Positions 26,501 to 35,017 of a stretch of DNA of 64,000 bases are shown here, in pieces; positions within the stretch are counted from its first letter, which is position 1; every line of letters starts with the position of its first letter. The notes beneath the pieces were generated by a model that did no database searches, was not told the DNA's origin, and was given only the letters and a program-made list of their open reading frames with translations. The stretch comes from Omphiscola glabra (Eukaryota > Mollusca > Gastropoda > Lymnaeidae), in contig OZ024801.1 in assembly GCA_964017045.1 (NCBI GenBank), positions 34,087,257 through 34,151,256 of the forward strand, in the 5' to 3' direction. The position numbers were made by a program, and so were the translations under genes.

Positions 26501-29500
26501 TTCAACATTGTTCTAGCTGTTTATTTCAGTGAAATAAAACAATATGCAATGTGCTACATTTTGGTAGCATAAAACAACATGCAATGTGCTACATTTTGGT
26601 AGCATAAAACAATATGCAATGTGCTACATTTTGGTACACAAAAAAACAACAGTGCATCAAGCTTAAATTTCTACTTTCTTAGCCCCCCATAATGGATCTT
26701 TAAGCCTTACTGATCTTTAAAGAAAAAGGAGTGGGGTAAGACTGGTGTAAAGGGTAAGACTGGTGTAAAGGGTAAGACTGGTGTAAAGGGTAAGACTGGT
26801 GTAAAGGGTAAGACTGGTGTAAAGGGTAAGACTGGTGTAAAGGGTAAGACTGGTGTAAAGGGTAAGACTGGTGTAAAGGGTAAGACTGGTGTAAAGGGTA
26901 AGACTGGTGTAAAGGGTAAGACTGGTGTAAAGCGTAAGACTGGTGTAAACACAGCTGGGTCTAACTCACTGTGTCAGGCAGTTTGCTGGTCAGATCCGAT
27001 GCACTAGCATTCACAGGTCTAACTCAGTGTGTCAGGCAGCTCGCTGGTCAGATCCGATGCACTAGCATTCACAGGCCTAACTCACTGTGTCAGGCAGCTC
27101 GCTGTTCAGATCCGATGCACTAGCATTGACAGATTCTTATGAAAATGTAGGCCATATTTTCACCATCCTTGGTTCAGACAGTTTAAAAACATTAAAGTTA
27201 TAAGTTTATTGAGTCACTAGGTGTTGTCACAAACTGTTGTCACAAACTGTTGTCACAAACCTGTCAAATAAAGGCATTGATTACAGAATAGCCATAATTT
27301 CCAAAACTAACTTTTTCTAAAGTACTTCCAATGTTTCCTGGCACCCCCACAACTAACTTTTTCTAAAATAATTCCAAAGTTCCCTGGCACCCCAACAACT
27401 AACTTTTTCTAAAGTACTTCCAATGTTCCCTGGCACCCCAACAACTAACTTTTTCTAAAGTAATTCCAATGTTCCCTGGCACCTTGTGAAACTTTTTATT
27501 TTATTGTGTTCCAGACTCAGACGCCTCAGGGAAGCAGTGTCAACTTTCACCAAATGTCTTAAACTCAAGCCATTCTTCCTGGATGGATTCATCGCCAGGG
27601 GCAATGTCTTCATGGACTACGGACATGAGCAAGGAATAGAGATGGCCAGGCGGGATTACCAGCGAGTGTTGCGACTTGACCCGCTTTGTTTACCTGCCCG
27701 CATCAACCTAGCATACACGGCTCAGGTCTCTGGGAAGATGATGCAAGCTTGGAAGCATTTCACTGCTGTTATCGAAGTCCGGCAAGGTCTGTATGAAATT
27801 ACTGAAATCTCTAGAAATCTCTATAACTTACATAGGCGCTCTTTGCATACATGTACAAACCAGCATATTTTTGGCGTGAAGCAAAATTACAACAAACTTT
27901 TGTTACTGCTAGGCTATAAACCAGCCCTGGAAGGACGAGCGATTGTTAATTTACAAATGAGCAATACTTTTGGTGCCTTCCAAGACATCAACACATCAAT
28001 CAATTATGGGCCAACTGCTGAGCTTTTGACCAATCGTGGGGTCATCAATCAGGTAGGAATAATGACTTATGATAGTCACTTGAATTAAAAATTTCATGCA
28101 GATTTTCTGCTCTTGTTTGTTTTGCCTCATCAAATTTAATGAAATTTAAAATAACAGTTATCAAATGAAGTAGAGAAATTAAACTTTCATTTGGAATAAT
28201 AAATGTAAATAAAAGATTAGCAATTTGATTGTTCCACTTTCTTTACTATTCAGAGTTTTTAAGTTCCATAATTTAAAAAAAACAACACAAAAACTGTCCT
28301 TTTTAAAAAAAAACAACAAAAAAACTGTCCTTTTTAAAAAAAAACAACACAAAACTGTCCTTTTTTAAAAAAAAAACAACTCAAAAAGTCATAAATGTTT
28401 TGTTATCATTGTTAATGTTGTGATTGACAGTTCATGGGTGACAGTGTTTTGGCCATGCAGGACTACCAGAAGGCTATTAAACTGGACCCAAATTTCTCTC
28501 TGGCTTATTTCAATGCCGGAAACGTTTACTTCCACACCAGGCATTTCAAGCAGGTATCAGCACTTATATATTTCTCGTTTCTTCAAAACTGATTTTCAAG
28601 CCTATTTGCATGATTGTGCCAATATGAAAGCACAGACAATTCTCAAAGTTTTACTTGTTAATTTGCTTCTTTTTAACCCATGTAAAATTTTGCACTTCGT
28701 AATCTGGTCGAACATTAAAATAAGTGTTCAATTTATTTAGTCTACAAATTTATTGCCCTTAAAAGCAGCTTATAATTCCAGACAATTTTGTTTCTCCTCC
28801 AGGCGCTGAATTATTTTTCAAAAGCAATCGAATGCAATGACCAGGACGAGTCAGCTTATCTTAATTCTGCCATCACAAAGGTAAGATTTTGTCCTGCTAT
28901 TTCTTTTAAACAATTGAAACTACATTTAAATAATCTCTTATTACTAGTTATAATGTTGAGAAATATTTGATTACTAGAAATAGCCCGCCAAACATTGGCG
29001 GCAGCAATGTGTGAACTTCCCATCTACGAAAGTTACTTGACAAAACATGAACTCAAGTAACGCACATTTAAGAATCCCAAATTTCGCTATGCTCCTTCCC
29101 CCATGATACGTCACTGTACACTTTTTATTTCACGCCTATGAATTATATTACATATTCTGATGTCCCAGCCACTTTTAAACCAAATATTTTTTACACTTTA
29201 CTTAAATTGAGATGATTTGATTTTGCGAAAAGAAAATATGCGCCAAATGCAGTTGCGTTATATAAAATAAAATCATTTAACGTGGTTATCAGGAATTATA
29301 TTTTGCGCACTACTGAACTCATTGAACCATACTTTCTTTCAAACATTTATAATTATTTATAATATACTCTCAATACCCAATTTGCTGATTAAGAAGCCAG
29401 CTTGTTAGGAATCAGTCCATGAGTCACAACAGAAGCGTAATATATAAAAGAGATGTGTATGTTTGCATTTCTTGTGCAAGATTGTTAGTTCATATTTCTA

Positions 29501-30120
29501 AAGATTGAAAATGAAGATTACTGTTTTGAAAAGAAATCGCCCTCAAGCATAATCCACTTTTCAGGTGCTGTTGCATGACACCAAAGGAGCTTTAGAGGAT
29601 TTTAATATGGCCGCCAAGCTGAGCCCATACTCTGCACACATCTATTTCAATAGAGCCAACCTGTACATGTCTCAGCAACAGTATGAATTGGCAGAGAAAG
29701 AGTACACAACAGGTAGTTTTAAATGGGGAATATTTTATGCTAAATGGATTTTGCAATTATGAAATGCCATAAGTAAATTACCGTACTTATAAAATTATGT
29801 CTCGCACTTTGGGACACTTTTATTTCTTCTTAAGTTGTATCTATGATGATCGTTCTGATTAATGTCTTTCTTTAAAGGGTTGTTGTTTATGTATAATTTT
29901 TCTTGCACAGATGAAAATTTTTTGGTTTTCAAATTTTGAAGAATAAAATAACAACTATAAAATTTTGTTTTTAGCCCTGGACCTGAAACCAGATGATGCT
30001 CTGATGCTGAAGAGGAGGGCGGATGTGAGGGGCAAGCTGGGCAGGAGGACAGAAGCTATTGAAGACTACAAGAGAGCAGTGGATATTCAAACCAGACCAA
30101 ACAAATCTGTCCCTTGTTGA
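520..30120 (+). CDS. TTC6: TTC6-like tetratricopeptide repeat protein, 3' part, 32 exons
   Basis: A multi-exon TPR scaffold gene, 5' end outside the window. Exons by splice sites and unbroken frame: 520-664, 2640-2724, 3368-3469, 3857-3920, 5210-5279, 5515-5667, 7616-7690, 7978-8136, 8435-8525, 8725-8823, 9213-9250, 10231-10377, 10932-11052, 11510-11616, 12105-12302, 12601-12714, 16298-16411, 20047-20140, 20704-20778, 21178-21330, 21767-21901, 22513-22659, 23615-23713, 23848-23963, 24328-24520, 26309-26442, 27515-27786, 27913-28052, 28431-28553, 28803-28880, 29565-29712, 29975-30120. They total 3935 nt: two leading bases, 1310 codons and TGA. About 314 non-TPR residues are followed by roughly 27 TPR units reaching almost to the C terminus. 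The last quarter (motifs such as NRGVINQFMGD, AYFNAGNVYFHTRHF, YFNRANLYM) resembles vertebrate TTC6 as I know it. TPR arrays act as protein-binding scaffolds; TTC6 itself is poorly characterised. Exon joins are inferred without transcripts. Confidence 0.92.
722..1868. repeat. 24-bp minisatellite, about 48 copies
   Basis: The unit is ATTAGTATGATTTGTTCTGG plus TAAC, in TTC6 intron 1. The period is a multiple of three and has no stop in one forward and one reverse frame. That creates long spurious ORFs on both strands. Variant units (TTATTTGGGG, TTAGTTCTGGG) recur as a pair near both 765 and 1126. Confidence 0.95.
1925..2107. repeat. About 30-bp repeat, roughly 5 copies
   Basis: Degenerate copies of CATTAGTCAGTGTGTC with spacer AGAGCAGACCACCT in TTC6 intron 1. 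The remainder of the intron (2108-2639) is AT-rich with nothing recognised. Confidence 0.8.
3545..3660. repeat. About 22-bp repeat in TTC6 intron 3
   Basis: Five copies of CATATGAAATGGATTTAAAT with small spacers. Confidence 0.85.
3899..4390 (+). repeat. 41-bp minisatellite copying exon 4 end and its splice donor, 12 copies
   Basis: The first unit starts inside TTC6 exon 4 at 3899. Every unit contains the last 22 exon bases (ending CACCTGCTGCAG) and the intron start GTTGGTGTCTAAAG. The exon uses the first donor (GT 3921-3922), because only that joins in frame to 5210. Later donors lead into an in-frame TAA in the second unit. The copies are nearly identical, implying recent expansion. Confidence 0.95.
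4390..5106. repeat. Compound poly(A) array with ACACCATCAATATTTTTGGT units
   Basis: Long A runs with scattered C alternate about eight times with ACACCATCAATATTTTTGGT. At both ends (about 4390-4490 and 5020-5100) the same core appears in inverted form next to TTAAAATATTAAG, so the ends can fold into hairpins. This may be a MITE whose interior has amplified, or an assembly-sensitive simple repeat. Confidence 0.75.
5740..6066. repeat. 37-bp minisatellite in TTC6 intron 6, about 8 copies
   Basis: The unit contains CTGAGAGAGTGAAAAACCCT and GACCTCTATACCCACAG. Copies are well conserved. Confidence 0.9.
6172..6592. repeat. 15-bp degenerate repeat with a 155-bp duplication
   Basis: Variants of TCTATGCACCTGGCC tile the segment. 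A 155-bp block (6283-6437) is repeated at 6438-6592, including ATGAACCCAGATGTTTTACA. Confidence 0.8.
6672..6768. repeat. 30-bp repeat, 3 copies
   Basis: GTGAGGGCCAGTCATGATTG plus GTCGGGTTAT in TTC6 intron 6. Confidence 0.85.
7021..7282. repeat. 36-bp minisatellite, about 7 copies
   Basis: Unit core CATAGATTGTTTCCTAGAAT then CAAGTGTGGACTAAAC. It is in TTC6 intron 6, and the period of 36 gives spurious ORFs on both strands. Confidence 0.9.
8725..12714 (+). CDS. TTC6: TTC6 exons 10-16: first block of TPR repeats
   Basis: Seven exons carry the first eight or so TPR units. Recognisable helix-A signatures are AFDYCRRGALY (exon 10), LLDAYWHRHLLY (12), HEAFYQRAQLY (13), TARLLRGRAY and WQAFYQRACIL (15) and SYLHRGILY (16). 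Each is followed by the usual helix B with a conserved Ala and an aromatic, then an xxxLxP turn. Exon 11 is only 38 nt but keeps the frame exactly. Exon boundaries fall at varied places in the TPR, so this is not one exon per repeat. Confidence 0.92.
8826..9047 (+). repeat. 22-bp minisatellite starting at the exon 10 donor, about 10 copies
   Basis: Units of TCTTATCAACTGTGTCATAT plus GG begin within five bases of the TTC6 exon 10 donor (GTAAGGGCTTATC...). No further GTAAG is copied. Confidence 0.9.
9343..9816 (+). repeat. Dispersed repeat with hairpin head, copy 1
   Basis: About 475 bp in TTC6 intron 11, starting TAGATATAGCCCGCC and ending near GTAATATATATAAGAGAT. It aligns along its length with 28975-29455. 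Near its start CCGCCAA-ACA-TTGGCGA can form a hairpin. There is no coding capacity or inverted terminal repeat, so it is probably a non-autonomous transposable element. Confidence 0.75.
12888..13128. repeat. 78-bp tandem triplication in TTC6 intron 16
   Basis: Three nearly identical copies containing AAGTCTACTCCACCGCTGCC and TTAGGTAAATAATAATATTT, just before the 35-bp array. Confidence 0.95.
13229..16297 (+). repeat. 35-bp AG-free minisatellite running into the exon 17 acceptor, about 87 copies
   Basis: The unit is ATCTTTACTCCCAACTGTTC followed by AACCAATATTTATTT; some copies have an extra T. It has no AG and no stop in any forward frame, so three ORFs of about 1000 codons appear; these are artefacts. 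The last unit merges into TTTATTTCAG, the acceptor of TTC6 exon 17. The first AG after 13226 is therefore that acceptor. Confidence 0.97.
16298..24520 (+). CDS. TTC6: TTC6 exons 17-25: central TPR block
   Basis: Nine exons continue the TPR array. Signatures include AAHVNLGLIF (17), RAYVCRAEAY (18), HYYMYRGQL (19-20), TYMLLGKTH (21), GHFLSGICL (22), AYYQRGMAS (22-23), AFLSRACYYG (24) and YFNRAVCYHE (25). Exon 20 has a longer less regular insert (around LGLDNPNSSLGV) between repeats. Exon 25 ends AAG followed by GCAAGT, so the next intron is of the GC-AG type; no GT donor there preserves the frame with exon 26. Exon 17 begins directly after the 3 kb minisatellite. Confidence 0.92.
16470..17015 (-). 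mobile_element. 5'-truncated CR1/L2-like LINE fragment
   Basis: A minus-strand ORF at 17012-16581 encodes 143 residues typical of the extreme C terminus of CR1/L2-type reverse transcriptases: LHWLPVRASIEYKI, YRCLHDLAPSYL, TYGKRLFAFAGPTIWNTLP and LKTHLF. After the stop comes a short 3' UTR (GCGCTTCGAGCCTTTGGGGA), then an A/T-rich ATT microsatellite tail, as expected for this clade. The 5' end is truncated at a TA-rich palindrome (17011-17045). It sits antisense in TTC6 intron 17. No apurinic endonuclease or polymerase core is present. Confidence 0.8.
17640..20010. repeat. Degenerate GTCTAACACT/GTCTACGTCT satellite, 2.4 kb
   Basis: Ten-base motifs (TGTCTAACAC, TGTCTACGTC) alternate with heavy divergence through TTC6 intron 17. 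A higher-order block of 411 bp (about 18890-19300) is repeated at 19301-19715, shown by the shared rare words CATGTGTATTACAC and ACCTTCATACTTCTG. Confidence 0.9.
20262..20368. repeat. About 27-bp repeat, 4-5 copies
   Basis: GCACATATCTCAATTCTATG units in TTC6 intron 18. Confidence 0.8.
22895..23325. repeat. GC-rich insertion in TTC6 intron 22
   Basis: A GC-rich block in an AT-rich intron, open in several frames without recognisable protein. Base composition and abrupt edges suggest an inserted element. I cannot name a family or find terminal repeats. Confidence 0.4.
23437..23540. repeat. 35-bp repeat, 3 copies
   Basis: TTAGTTGTCATGTGACGTGT then TCAGTTATTTCATAG in TTC6 intron 22. Confidence 0.9.
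24961..25376. repeat. 18-bp minisatellite (GTGGCCTCAATGATGGAA), about 23 copies
   Basis: In TTC6 GC-AG intron 25. The 18-bp period leaves two forward and two reverse frames open, producing repeated peptides on both strands that are not credible proteins. Confidence 0.95.
25775..26286. mobile_element. hAT-type MITE with perfect 8-bp target duplication
   Basis: The element begins CAGGGG...GCAAACTACGGCCC and ends GTTTGCGCACACACCTG, forming imperfect terminal inverted repeats. It is flanked on both sides by AATTATAT (25767-25774 and 26287-26294), the 8-bp duplication expected of hAT insertions. The interior contains a 13-bp minisatellite and no transposase. It lies in TTC6 intron 25, with only 14 bp between its right duplication and exon 26. 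Confidence 0.85.
25899..26064. repeat. 13-bp minisatellite (ATGTTGTACCGTT) inside the MITE
   Basis: About 13 copies of ATGTTGTACCGTT with single-base variants, wholly inside the hAT MITE. The array therefore expanded within the transposon body. Confidence 0.9.
26309..30120 (+). CDS. TTC6: TTC6 exons 26-32: C-terminal TPR block and stop
   Basis: Seven exons encode the last TPRs and the stop codon TGA at 30118-30120. This is the part most like vertebrate TTC6, with LINRGLLYFEKKDYTNALYD (26), FIARGNVFMDYG (27), ELLTNRGVINQ (28), LAYFNAGNVYFH (29) and IYFNRANLYM (31). The intron between exons 27 and 28 (27787-27912) is 126 bp, divisible by three and free of in-frame stops, so retention would insert 42 residues inside a TPR. 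The protein ends with a short tail (NKSVPC) after the final TPR helix. Confidence 0.94.
26535..26640. repeat. 35-bp repeat, 3 copies
   Basis: CAATATGCAATGTGCTACAT then TTTGGTAGCATAAAA in TTC6 intron 26. Confidence 0.85.
26733..26950 (+). repeat. 18-bp array of donor-like units (AAAGGGTAAGACTGGTGT), 12 copies
   Basis: Each unit contains AGGGTAAGA, close to the consensus 5' splice site AG|GTRAGT, inside TTC6 intron 26. The array therefore presents about a dozen potential decoy donors. Confidence 0.95.
26955..27130. repeat. About 57-bp repeat, 3 copies
   Basis: CTGTGTCAGGCAGCTCGCTG then GTCAGATCCGATGCACTAGC, in TTC6 intron 26. Confidence 0.9.
27305..27482. repeat. About 47-bp repeat, 4 copies
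   Basis: ACTAACTTTTTCTAAAGTA then CCAATGTTCCCTGGCACCCC. It ends 33 bp before TTC6 exon 27 and supplies part of the intron 3' end. Confidence 0.85.
28265..28390. repeat. About 32-bp A-rich repeat, 4 copies
   Basis: AACAACACAAAACTGTCCTT then TTTAAAAAA in TTC6 intron 28. Confidence 0.8.
28975..29455 (+). repeat. Dispersed repeat with hairpin head, copy 2
   Basis: The second copy of the 9343 repeat, in TTC6 intron 30, in the same orientation. Here the head hairpin CCGCCAA-ACA-TTGGCGG is perfect. The copies differ by scattered substitutions and small indels, so the insertions are independent and old. Confidence 0.75.
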
Positions 30121-30840
30121 ATCTTTATATTCCAATTTCCCTTGCAAATACCTCAAAGAATATTTTGTTGAATTAAAAAGCTTAAAAAATTAGATTAAAC
30201 ATATTTTTCTTTTAAAGTCCTAATTTCTGCAATTATTTTATTGTGAAATTTTAAATAGTGATTCTATTTTCTGTTATTTTTTTTATCCCAGTAGGTATTT
30301 TAACAAAAAAAGTGAAACTTTTTAGAAAGTCATAACAATAAAAAGTGATTTACTTTTATCCTGATGAAAATCTCATGATTGAAAATGAGTAATCATAATT
30401 TTAAAGAGAAAAATAAAAAATCCACACCATTCTGTATTGCTATGAACCTTTTTTTTTTAACTTTAATTCTGTTTCATTGTGGTTATTGGATATTTAGATT
30501 GAATAGTAGGATTAATTCACATTTTGTATCATGTGTTTATTGGATATTTAGATTGAATAATAGGATTAATTCACAAGTTGAAATAACTTTGGATACCTAA
30601 ATACATCATCTTGTGCTCGTAGAAGAGGTAATTCTGACAACAGTTCTTTGAGAGTTTTATGAATAAAACATATATTGTACAAAATGTTTTGTCATTTATG
30701 CTGTTAATTCTTGTAAACACAATTTTTTTCCTTTGTAGTTGAACAGATTTTGGCGTATATTTTCTAAAATAAGTACTTAACTTTGTGATATTTGTAAAAA
30801 TTTGTGTTACTGTATAATAAAATGATATTTATATTTTAAT
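30121..30840 (+). other. TTC6: TTC6 3' UTR with candidate poly(A) signals
   Basis: AT-rich non-coding sequence after the TTC6 stop. AATAAA hexamers occur at 30662-30667 and 30816-30821, either of which could set the mRNA end. A local pair of about 60-bp near-repeats lies at 30480-30570. No other coding potential is visible. Confidence 0.55.
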
Positions 30841-31186
30841 ATAATATAAGAGTTTCCTCCGTCCTTAGAGTTACTATTTAAAACTCAAGAGTTTATGTAG
30901 TTTTATCAGAATGATAACACGTAATTGTGATAATTTTCAGATTATTTGACATTTGTTTGTTTATCTGGCAATGCAATTCATTAAATAATTTATCAAATCT
31001 TCTTTTATTTGAAATGCATTATTTTTCAGAATATTTATTTTCTTAAACTATGAATAAATAATTAATACTTGGACTCATAGCTCATTGTTTAGTTGTGGCA
31101 TTTTTTTATAATGTGTTCACAATTGATACTGGCTTTAAACTAAAAAATGAAGTGCCATTCAAGTAAATATTACTAATAAGTACAGT

Positions 31187-31192
31187 TTTATT
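31187..31192 (-). promoter_or_regulatory. Candidate DNAAF6 poly(A) signal
   Basis: TTTATT on the plus strand reads AATAAA on the minus strand, about 180 nt beyond the DNAAF6 stop. It is the first good hexamer downstream in this direction. It lies inside the short gap shared with the TTC6 3' end. Confidence 0.4.
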
Positions 31193-31371
31193 TGAAATGG
31201 GTATTGTGAGTTTATCATCCAATAATAACAAGATTTTAAGATTAGCCATTGATTAAAGGTAAGACATTTTTTAAATAATGGAAATGACTTTTAATATAAA
31301 AGTAACCTCATCAATAAGTTAACAGGGAGTTAAAATGCTGCAGTGATTCTTGAAAACCCTTTTTTTTTGGG

Positions 31372-34366
31372 TCAGAAGTTAAAAATATCAAAATCTCTGA
31401 CCAACTTCAGTGTAACAACGAGGGTCTCTGTTTTTGAATCCCATTGGGCTTTCCCATTCTTGTAGTCGACCGGGTGTGGTAAGTGCAGGCCAAGTTTACT
31501 GAAACAGATTTTTGAATTTGTTAAATGCAATTAAGAATGTAGATAATTCTGTATATAACAAAAGTTATATCTGATGACTTTGAAATTACATAAAATAATC
31601 TCTATAAAAAAAAGCAGGTGCTAATTAAAAAACTTTGCATGAGGCATTTACTGATATTTTAAAATAATGCTGTGTTTTACACATTTGTATCAACTTATAA
31701 TAATAACACTTACTATTTAGGTGTTCGACAATCAAGGAACTTTGACTTTACGTCAAGCTCAACATTGGCCATCTTTGTATCAGGGAGCTTGATTTTAATC
31801 TTTAAACCAAATGAAAATAGCTTTGAACAATACCATATTTTAAAACGGTTTATATTGTGTCATAGAATATTCCAATTTTTTAAATTCTATATTTCTCTCA
31901 GTCAAAAAAGTAAATGTGAAGTAAATCTAAAACTTTTCTTCACTTATCAGTAGACTTATGTGTTATCTTCATATATTTGAAAAGCTTTAAGATTCATCAA
32001 TTTAAAAATTTTTATAGGACAATGGCATTAGGGTTTCTCACCAAAAATTCTTTATTATAAAACATACCACATATTTGGAAGTCATATGTATAAGAAATCA
32101 CACAAAGTGTGTGATCTTGTGTGACGTGTGTGATCAAAATCTTGTGTGATGGAATCACACAAAACAAATGTAGTAGATTTATGCTTAAGATACAGTGGGA
32201 TCTCAAAATCCAAACCTTAACTGTTTCAGAATCCAGCTTGAGTTGAAAGGCAATTTTTTCCCCTTTAAATAATTGATACTGGATTAATCAGTTCCTAGGT
32301 CCCACAAATTTTGTAAAAAATAATTGTAACACTTTCACTATAGCTTCTGACAAACTGAATGACAAAGCATGGGTGGATCGAGCGCTGGGAAAACGTTTGC
32401 ACAAAAACACTATTCTGACCAATGTGAAACTGATTTTTGGGACATTTTTGCTGGTTGGTTTTAAATTTGACAATTTAAAAACTATCTCGGATATGATTAG
32501 GGGAAAAGAATGGTCACCTTTAAAAACACTCTAACAACATGCTAGGCATTTGGATTTTGAGCTAAAATATGCTTACGTATTCCAAGTGAGTTCTAGGTTG
32601 CCGAGGCCCCACTGTACATATTTAAGATACATGTTTAAGAATGTGAGTCTTGAAGTCCATTCTTATTGCACCACAGAACCAAAACTTAAAGCAGGAAATA
32701 GTGTTTGATAACTTTAGAAGAGTTGTTCCTCATGGGGACTTCAGAAATCAACATTTTAAGACCTGTGATGGCTAATTTAGGTAGAACTGTTGCTAATTTC
32801 AAAGTTAAGCATCAGCATTTTATTAATTAACTTACAGTCATGTTTTCACAGCTTGCTGTTGCTGGAGTCTTATTGCCCATTTGTAAGAAAATATCTTCAC
32901 TTGTGACAGCTTGGCTGAATACAATATCATATCTGCAAACAGAAGAAAAATTCATGCCAGCAAAGAGATTGAAATAAAATATCTGATAATAGAAAACAAT
33001 ATTCCATGTAATTCCATAAACAATATCATATTAGTAAGCCAAAAAAAAAAATATTGGTTTTATATATTACAAGTAATGAAATAGCCAGTATTCATTCTTC
33101 TTGTGGATTATTAAATGAGCTACTACTTAATGGCATATCTAACTCCTATGATACATTAAATTTTCTTTTAATATAAAAAAGAATATTTTGAAGGATTTAT
33201 GCCTTAAGGACTTTTTAAACAAATGACATTTAACTCACTCTGGTTGGGGTCTTGGGTCTTGTAATAAATCAAACTCAGATCCTTCTGGAACTTCAGCTTC
33301 TGACCAAATATCTTTGTTGTTAACATTAACAGGGTGCTCTAAAATAAGTCAAAATGCTCAAATAAAATAAGTTACAAAAACACAGTAGCGAACCCACCCA
33401 ACCACCCATTACAAAAATGGTAGTATCAAAGTTTTTGATTACAAACTGCTACTGAAACTATGGGAAATACCTGATATCTTCAGTCTTACCTGTGGTGACA
33501 GACTGAGAGCCTTTCTCTGGCCCTATATGACCAGGTCCATACTTAGAAAAAGTTGATGACGGCTGAGATGAAATAAATTAAAGTTAATTAAACCTGGAGT
33601 ACATTATTATTAAGTCAAAGTTTTGGGGAAATTATCATTATTATTAATTTTTTGAAAGAGAGTTATCAAAATAATAATAATTAGGATTAAAATGTGCTTT
33701 ATAACAAAGTGGCTAATCTGAGATAAACATAAGTTATTCATTTCTTTCTCAAATCTGAGCTATACAGTATAAGTTATTCATTTCTTTCTATGAGCTGAGA
33801 TATGCATTATCTATTAGCATTTATTGATCATTAATGGAAATCATGAAACTCAATCATTTGTGACTAAATTGTACTTAATCTAGGATTCATGTGTTATGTT
33901 TTTTTTCCTTTTTGTACTTTAAAAAAAAGTTTTTTCATTCTTTTAAGAAAAACTAGGATGTCATCTTGATTTAAATAAACAAGAACCTATTTTAAAATTT
34001 TTTAAATTTTATTTGTTGGAAAGATCTGTTTGCTACAATTTTGTATTGACAATTTAATGTAAAACACAAAGGCATTAACTTAACACAGTTTTATAATTTT
34101 CACAGTTGAATATTTTATGCTATCGTGTTCAGTGGCCTTGGAAAAAGGGGGTTTTGGGGGGGGGGGGCGCGTTATTTAACCCTCCTTCAGTACTTTTTAA
34201 AACTGTATGTGGCATAATTCTTGGCCAGCCCCAGGTCAGCACTAACACCACTGATCATGTTGCAATATTTCTCCTGACTTACAGTGTCTCCATCACTGTC
34301 TGAATTGTCTTCTTCAGTTTTGAATAGATCAATCACTTTTTCTATCATGGCAGGTGTCAGAGCCAT
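31372..34366 (-). CDS. DNAAF6: Dynein axonemal assembly factor 6 (PIH1D3), complete
   Basis: Six coding exons on the minus strand, in translation order: 34366-34283, 33562-33490, 33338-33239, 32932-32836, 31799-31714 and 31498-31372. They total 567 nt, 188 residues plus TGA. All introns are GT-AG and all phases match. The start ATG lies just inside an exon whose acceptor is at 34377, so an upstream 5' UTR exon exists. The short acidic N terminus (TEEDNSDSDGD) is followed by the family motif GPGHIGP, then DIWSEAEVPEGSEFD, EYDIVF, IKIKLPDT, LDVKSKFLDCRTPKYKLGL and the C-terminal DFDIFNF, i.e. the PIH1-type CS/p23-like fold. The human protein is slightly longer, about 214 residues. DNAAF6 is a cytoplasmic HSP90 co-chaperone partner needed to preassemble axonemal dynein arms. 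It is convergent with TTC6. Confidence 0.95.
32191..32616. mobile_element. Tc1/mariner-type MITE in a DNAAF6 intron
   Basis: It starts TACAGTGGGATCTCAAAA and ends GAGGCCCCACTGTA, so the ends are inverted repeats bounded by TA. It sits in the intron between DNAAF6 coding exons 4 and 5. Interior ORFs resemble no transposase that I can recognise. Confidence 0.65.
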
Positions 34367-34999
34367 ATTAGATCAGTCTGAAATGACACCATATGATGAA
34401 GGTAAAATATTAATACAGTAAAATAGAACATCATTTCATCATGATTATGATCAATGAACTATAAATAAGGATATAATAGTAGGGTCTACAAAACAATTTG
34501 AATGGGCACTTGATATAGCATGGTTAACATCTGAAAACTTGAGATTTTGAAATAGTATTGATAATTTCAAACAGAGATAGCATGGATCAAGAATTTACTG
34601 GAATTAGAGGTTGAATAACTTTATAGTTATAGCTTAATATAAGTTTCTCAGTTTCTGATTCATGTTGTCGTCGTCCTCAACTCTTCAACAATGTCTTGTA
34701 ACTTGTAAACTTAAGTCTAAACTAAATCTTTGAAATATATTTAAAAATTAATAAGCAGTGCCAGGATTTTCTTTTGTTATAAGTTATAATAAATAAATGT
34801 TACACTTACACTCACTTATACTAAGTTTAAGATCTACACCAAAAAATGTGAAGTAAATTTTTGAAGGGGAATAAAACGAAGGATTACTGCTATTTGATTT
34901 GAAGCAAACCTGTGTAAAACATTGAAATTGTGCTATATTTTATTTGTGAAAACAAAGACTAAAGACACTTGGTACATTTAAAAGCTTTCGTTAAATAAA

Positions 35000-35013
35000 A
35001 TTACCATGGCGAC
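35000..35013 (-). promoter_or_regulatory. X-box (RFX-binding site), DNAAF6 promoter
   Basis: On the minus strand this reads GTCGCCATGGTAAT. It matches the metazoan X-box consensus GTHNYYATRRNAAC at 13 of 14 positions (final C is T). It lies about 635 bp upstream of the DNAAF6 ATG, in the direction of transcription. With a 5' UTR exon present (acceptor at 34377), it would sit close to the transcription start. RFX factors binding X-boxes drive ciliary genes, so the site fits the gene. Binding is inferred. Confidence 0.6.
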
Positions 35014-35017
35014 GTTA

